The notes under the pieces were generated by a model. That model was given only the letters and a program-made list of their open reading frames with translations. It had not been told where the DNA came from and did no database searches. This document shows, one piece after another, positions 14,108 to 15,429 of a stretch of 15,429 nt of DNA (within the stretch, counting starts at the first letter, position 1; every line of letters begins with the position of its first letter). The stretch comes from Nanobdellota archaeon (GTDB lineage: Archaea > Nanobdellota > Nanobdellia > Pacearchaeales > GW2011-AR1), in contig JAUYHR010000076.1 of NCBI GenBank assembly GCA_030689875.1, positions 1-15,429 of the forward strand, written 5' to 3'. Made by a program: the position numbers and the translations under genes.

Positions 14108-14134
14108 TTTAAATTACTCTCGCGAAGTCGCTCG
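14082..14134. repeat. Imperfect GC-rich 16-bp direct repeat
   Basis: CTCGCGACCCCGCTCG (14082-14097) and CTCGCGAAGTCGCTCG (14119-14134) share 13 of 16 bases, 37 bp apart. The first copy encodes the last residues of the upstream protein (PRDPAR); the second lies just after the stop. They stand out in an AT-rich genome. Confidence 0.5.
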
Positions 14135-14186
14135 CCTTCATCGCCTCAGAATTCAGGAATGATGCCGAGAAGATGATTTATCTCTT

Positions 14187-14212
14187 TATGCGAAGTGTTC
14201 TTCACGAGCATA
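14187..14212. terminator. Hairpin between convergent genes
   Basis: TATGCGAAG pairs with CTTC and GCATA around a TGTT loop, with a four-base ACGA bulge on the 3' side. It lies between the stops of the plus gene (14107) and the minus gene (14227). No T-run follows on the plus strand, so termination is only suggested. Confidence 0.3.
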
Positions 14213-14226
14213 ATGAAATTGCGAAG

Positions 14227-14637
14227 CTATTTCTTATAAAATTTATGCGCGCCCGCTGAATAATTTTTTACCGCTTTAGAAAGGAAATTAAGAGAAAAAT
14301 CTCCGACGCTTTCTAAAAGGCCCTTTTTATCAAAATATTGATATTTTCCGACTTCAAAATTTTCGTCAAAATTATTGTCAAGGGATTGCCCGATTATTTT
14401 CTCGCCTTTTGAAAGATAGCAGATATAATCTATTTTATCATTTTCTCCGTCCCTATTTCTGTCGGATAAATTAACTTTTATAGAATCATAATCAAAGAAA
14501 TATGAATAAAATGAGTTGATTTTTAAATCAGGGGTTGCTCCTTGCGCCGAGGTTATCTGTCCATTAGCATTAAAAGAATTCGTCAAGCTGAAAATACTAA
14601 TGCCTGTTTTTATTAAAATTTTTGTTAATTTATTCAT
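14227..14637 (-). CDS. Small secreted protein with two EF-hand-like calcium-binding loops
   Basis: This 136-residue protein starts with a signal peptide (about 1-26, ending NANGQ) without a lipobox. Two loops follow 28 residues apart. The first, DRNRDGENDKID (59-70), matches DxNxDGxxD. The second, DNNFDENFE (87-95), is a weaker copy, each followed by an aromatic strand and a Lys/Gly turn (YLSKGEK, YFDKKGL). Such tandem DxNxDG-plus-YxxxG repeats occur in many bacterial surface proteins, usually with calcium bound. Calcium binding and a surface role are inferred. It is convergent with the gene at 13454 and divergent from DUF357. Confidence 0.65.
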   Translation of the reverse strand: MNKLTKILIKTGISIFSLTNSFNANGQITSAQGATPDLKINSFYSYFFDYDSIKVNLSDRNRDGENDKIDYICYLSKGEKIIGQSLDNNFDENFEVGKYQYFDKKGLLESVGDFSLNFLSKAVKNYSAGAHKFYKK

Positions 14638-14674
14638 TTTTATATTTTTGCAATTACATTTGATAATAAATGGG

Positions 14675-14683
14675 TTTATAAAT
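14675..14683. promoter_or_regulatory. TATA box between divergent genes at 14637 and 14713
   Basis: TTTATAAAT is centred 34 nt before the DUF357 ATG and 42 nt before the minus-strand ATG. It most likely serves DUF357. The minus gene may instead use ATTTATTATC (14662-14671), about 30 nt from its start. Confidence 0.4.
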
Positions 14684-14712
14684 ATTTGGTTTTTTGTTAT
14701 TACTAATATTAA

Positions 14713-15000
14713 ATGGAAAATAAAGCAACAATTACAAACAAAAAACTTGAAAAATATTTTAAAATAACTTCTGAAGCTTTGAAAGAAGTGAAGAAAAAAA
14801 TAATTAAAGGAAAAGAAAAATATGCAAAAGAAATTATTGAAATGGCTGAAAATTATCTTTCAGACGCAAAGCACTTTCAATCAAAAAAAGATTTTGTAAA
14901 TTCATTTGCATGTTTAAATTATGCGCATGGCTGGCTTGATGCCGGCGTGAGATTAGATGTTTTTGATGTTAAGGATGATAAGTTGTTTACGGTTAAGTAA
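14713..15000 (+). CDS. DUF357 family protein
   Basis: This 95-residue helical protein matches the archaea-specific DUF357 family by its signature in the second half: YLSDAKHFQSKKDFVNSFAC, then LNYAHGWLDAGVRLDVFDV and a final DDKLFTV. The first half is a basic amphipathic helix (KLEKYFKITSEALKEVKKKI). The family has no established biochemical role that I can name with confidence. The length is typical. Its presence is one of the better pointers to an archaeal host. Confidence 0.9.
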   Translation: MENKATITNKKLEKYFKITSEALKEVKKKIIKGKEKYAKEIIEMAENYLSDAKHFQSKKDFVNSFACLNYAHGWLDAGVRLDVFDVKDDKLFTVK

Positions 15001-15017
15001 ATTTCTAATAGATAATT

Positions 15018-15341
15018 TTATAGAACACTTTCTTCAAGACAACTCAAATCCCTAAAAAAAGTGAATTGCAAATTATTAAAACGGGTTCTTGTTTCCATTA
15101 CTCCTGCAAGAATATATTTTTCCTTAAACTCTACATAAGTAATTCTATTGTTTGAATTTACTTTTTCTGAGCTATAAGCAAAATCTGCGCTTTTTATATA
15201 AAAATGTGTATCGTTAACGTTTAATTTAATTTGAACATACTTCTTTGTATTTATAAAAAAATAATCCATTAAATTTTGAACATCGCCCGCTCCACTTACT
15301 TGTCTATAAATAGCTTTTGGGACTTTCATTAATTTAACCAT
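15018..15341 (-). CDS. Small protein of unknown function
   Basis: This 107-residue protein is not recognised. It looks mostly beta-stranded (KYVQIKLNVNDTHFYIKSAD, then RITYVEFKEKYILAGVMETR) after a short N-terminal helix (about 18-31), with no signal peptide or membrane span. The ATG at 15341 is supported by a TATA box 25 nt upstream that also serves the divergent gene at 15392, which argues that it is a real, expressed gene. Confidence 0.55.
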   Translation of the reverse strand: MVKLMKVPKAIYRQVSGAGDVQNLMDYFFINTKKYVQIKLNVNDTHFYIKSADFAYSSEKVNSNNRITYVEFKEKYILAGVMETRTRFNNLQFTFFRDLSCLEESVL

Positions 15342-15361
15342 TAAAAATAATCTTCAGATAA

Positions 15362-15369
15362 TTTTATAA
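15362..15369. promoter_or_regulatory. Shared bidirectional TATA box
   Basis: TTTTATAA (TTATAAAA on the other strand) is centred about 25-26 nt from both the minus-strand ATG at 15341 and the plus-strand ATG at 15392. A single element could direct leaderless transcription both ways. Confidence 0.5.
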
Positions 15370-15391
15370 GATTAACTGCAATACAATATAC

Positions 15392-15429
15392 ATGCAAAAA
15401 AAGGTGATAGTTCTAAGTCTCGGCGGAAG
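15392..15429 (+). CDS. pyrH: UMP kinase, N-terminal 12 codons (runs off the right edge)
   Basis: The visible start is MQKKVIVLSLGG, followed by an incomplete codon beginning AG. This is the nucleotide-binding strand and glycine loop (VIVLSLGGS) of amino-acid kinase family proteins. The SLGGS form directly at the N-terminus is typical of archaeal UMP kinase, which phosphorylates UMP in pyrimidine synthesis. Other members of the fold (aspartokinase, acetylglutamate kinase, isopentenyl phosphate kinase) start similarly, so the specific name is provisional. A TATA box lies about 26 nt upstream. Confidence 0.6.
   Translation, partial: MQKKVIVLSLGG

Noticed and set aside
14145..14180. Possible C/D box RNA around AATGATG and AGATGATT
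   Set aside because: Only C-like boxes are visible. No properly spaced CUGA D boxes or terminal stem were found.

Overview
The window is strongly AT-rich and reads as a piece of an archaeal chromosome, plausibly a small-genome DPANN lineage (Woesearchaeota/Pacearchaeota-like). Signs of archaea are an archaeal/eukaryotic-type tryptophanyl-tRNA synthetase, a DUF357 protein, an archaeal-looking UMP kinase start, and TATA boxes (TTTATAAA-like) centred about 25-30 nt before many start codons. That spacing means many first genes are probably read from leaderless mRNAs. A clear Shine-Dalgarno site is seen before an internal operon gene (4073-4078). The phylum is inferred from gene content and composition, not proven.

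Layout. 1-443 (-): 5' part of trpS, divergent from a secreted/membrane-anchored protein (525-2540, +) whose cytosolic half looks like a degenerate class III nucleotidyl cyclase. A 313-base gap with a probable terminator and a possible decayed gene end follows. Next come a GT4 glycosyltransferase (2854-4086) and a coupled multi-pass membrane protein (4083-4679). A 40-codon relic of a P-type cation ATPase lies at 4699-4821.

4827-9782 is a run of minus-strand genes. In transcription order they are LemA, a secreted M23 metallopeptidase with a SPOR-like tail, a winged-helix nucleotidyltransferase plus HEPN pair (MNT/HEPN toxin-antitoxin type), HtpX, a ribbon-helix-helix antitoxin plus RelE-like toxin, and a membrane protein of unknown function. 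HtpX and LemA are a familiar envelope-quality pair, here separated by the peptidase and a toxin-antitoxin module. Both toxin-antitoxin modules have operator-like repeats at their promoters.

9903-14107 is plus-strand: two small unknown genes, phosphoenolpyruvate synthase (ppsA), and two unknown proteins (one coiled-coil). 14227-14637 (-) is a small secreted protein with two EF-hand-like loops. 14713-15000 (+) is DUF357. 15018-15341 (-) is unknown, and 15392-15429 (+) is the first 12 codons of a probable UMP kinase (pyrH) that shares one TATA box with the divergent unknown gene.

The most interesting points are the pseudo-cyclase receptor-like fusion, the M23-SPOR protein (an architecture tied to bacterial peptidoglycan), the P-type ATPase fossil, the two operator arrays, and a HEPN protein lacking the usual motif histidine. 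I saw no CRISPR array, insertion sequence, rRNA or tRNA.
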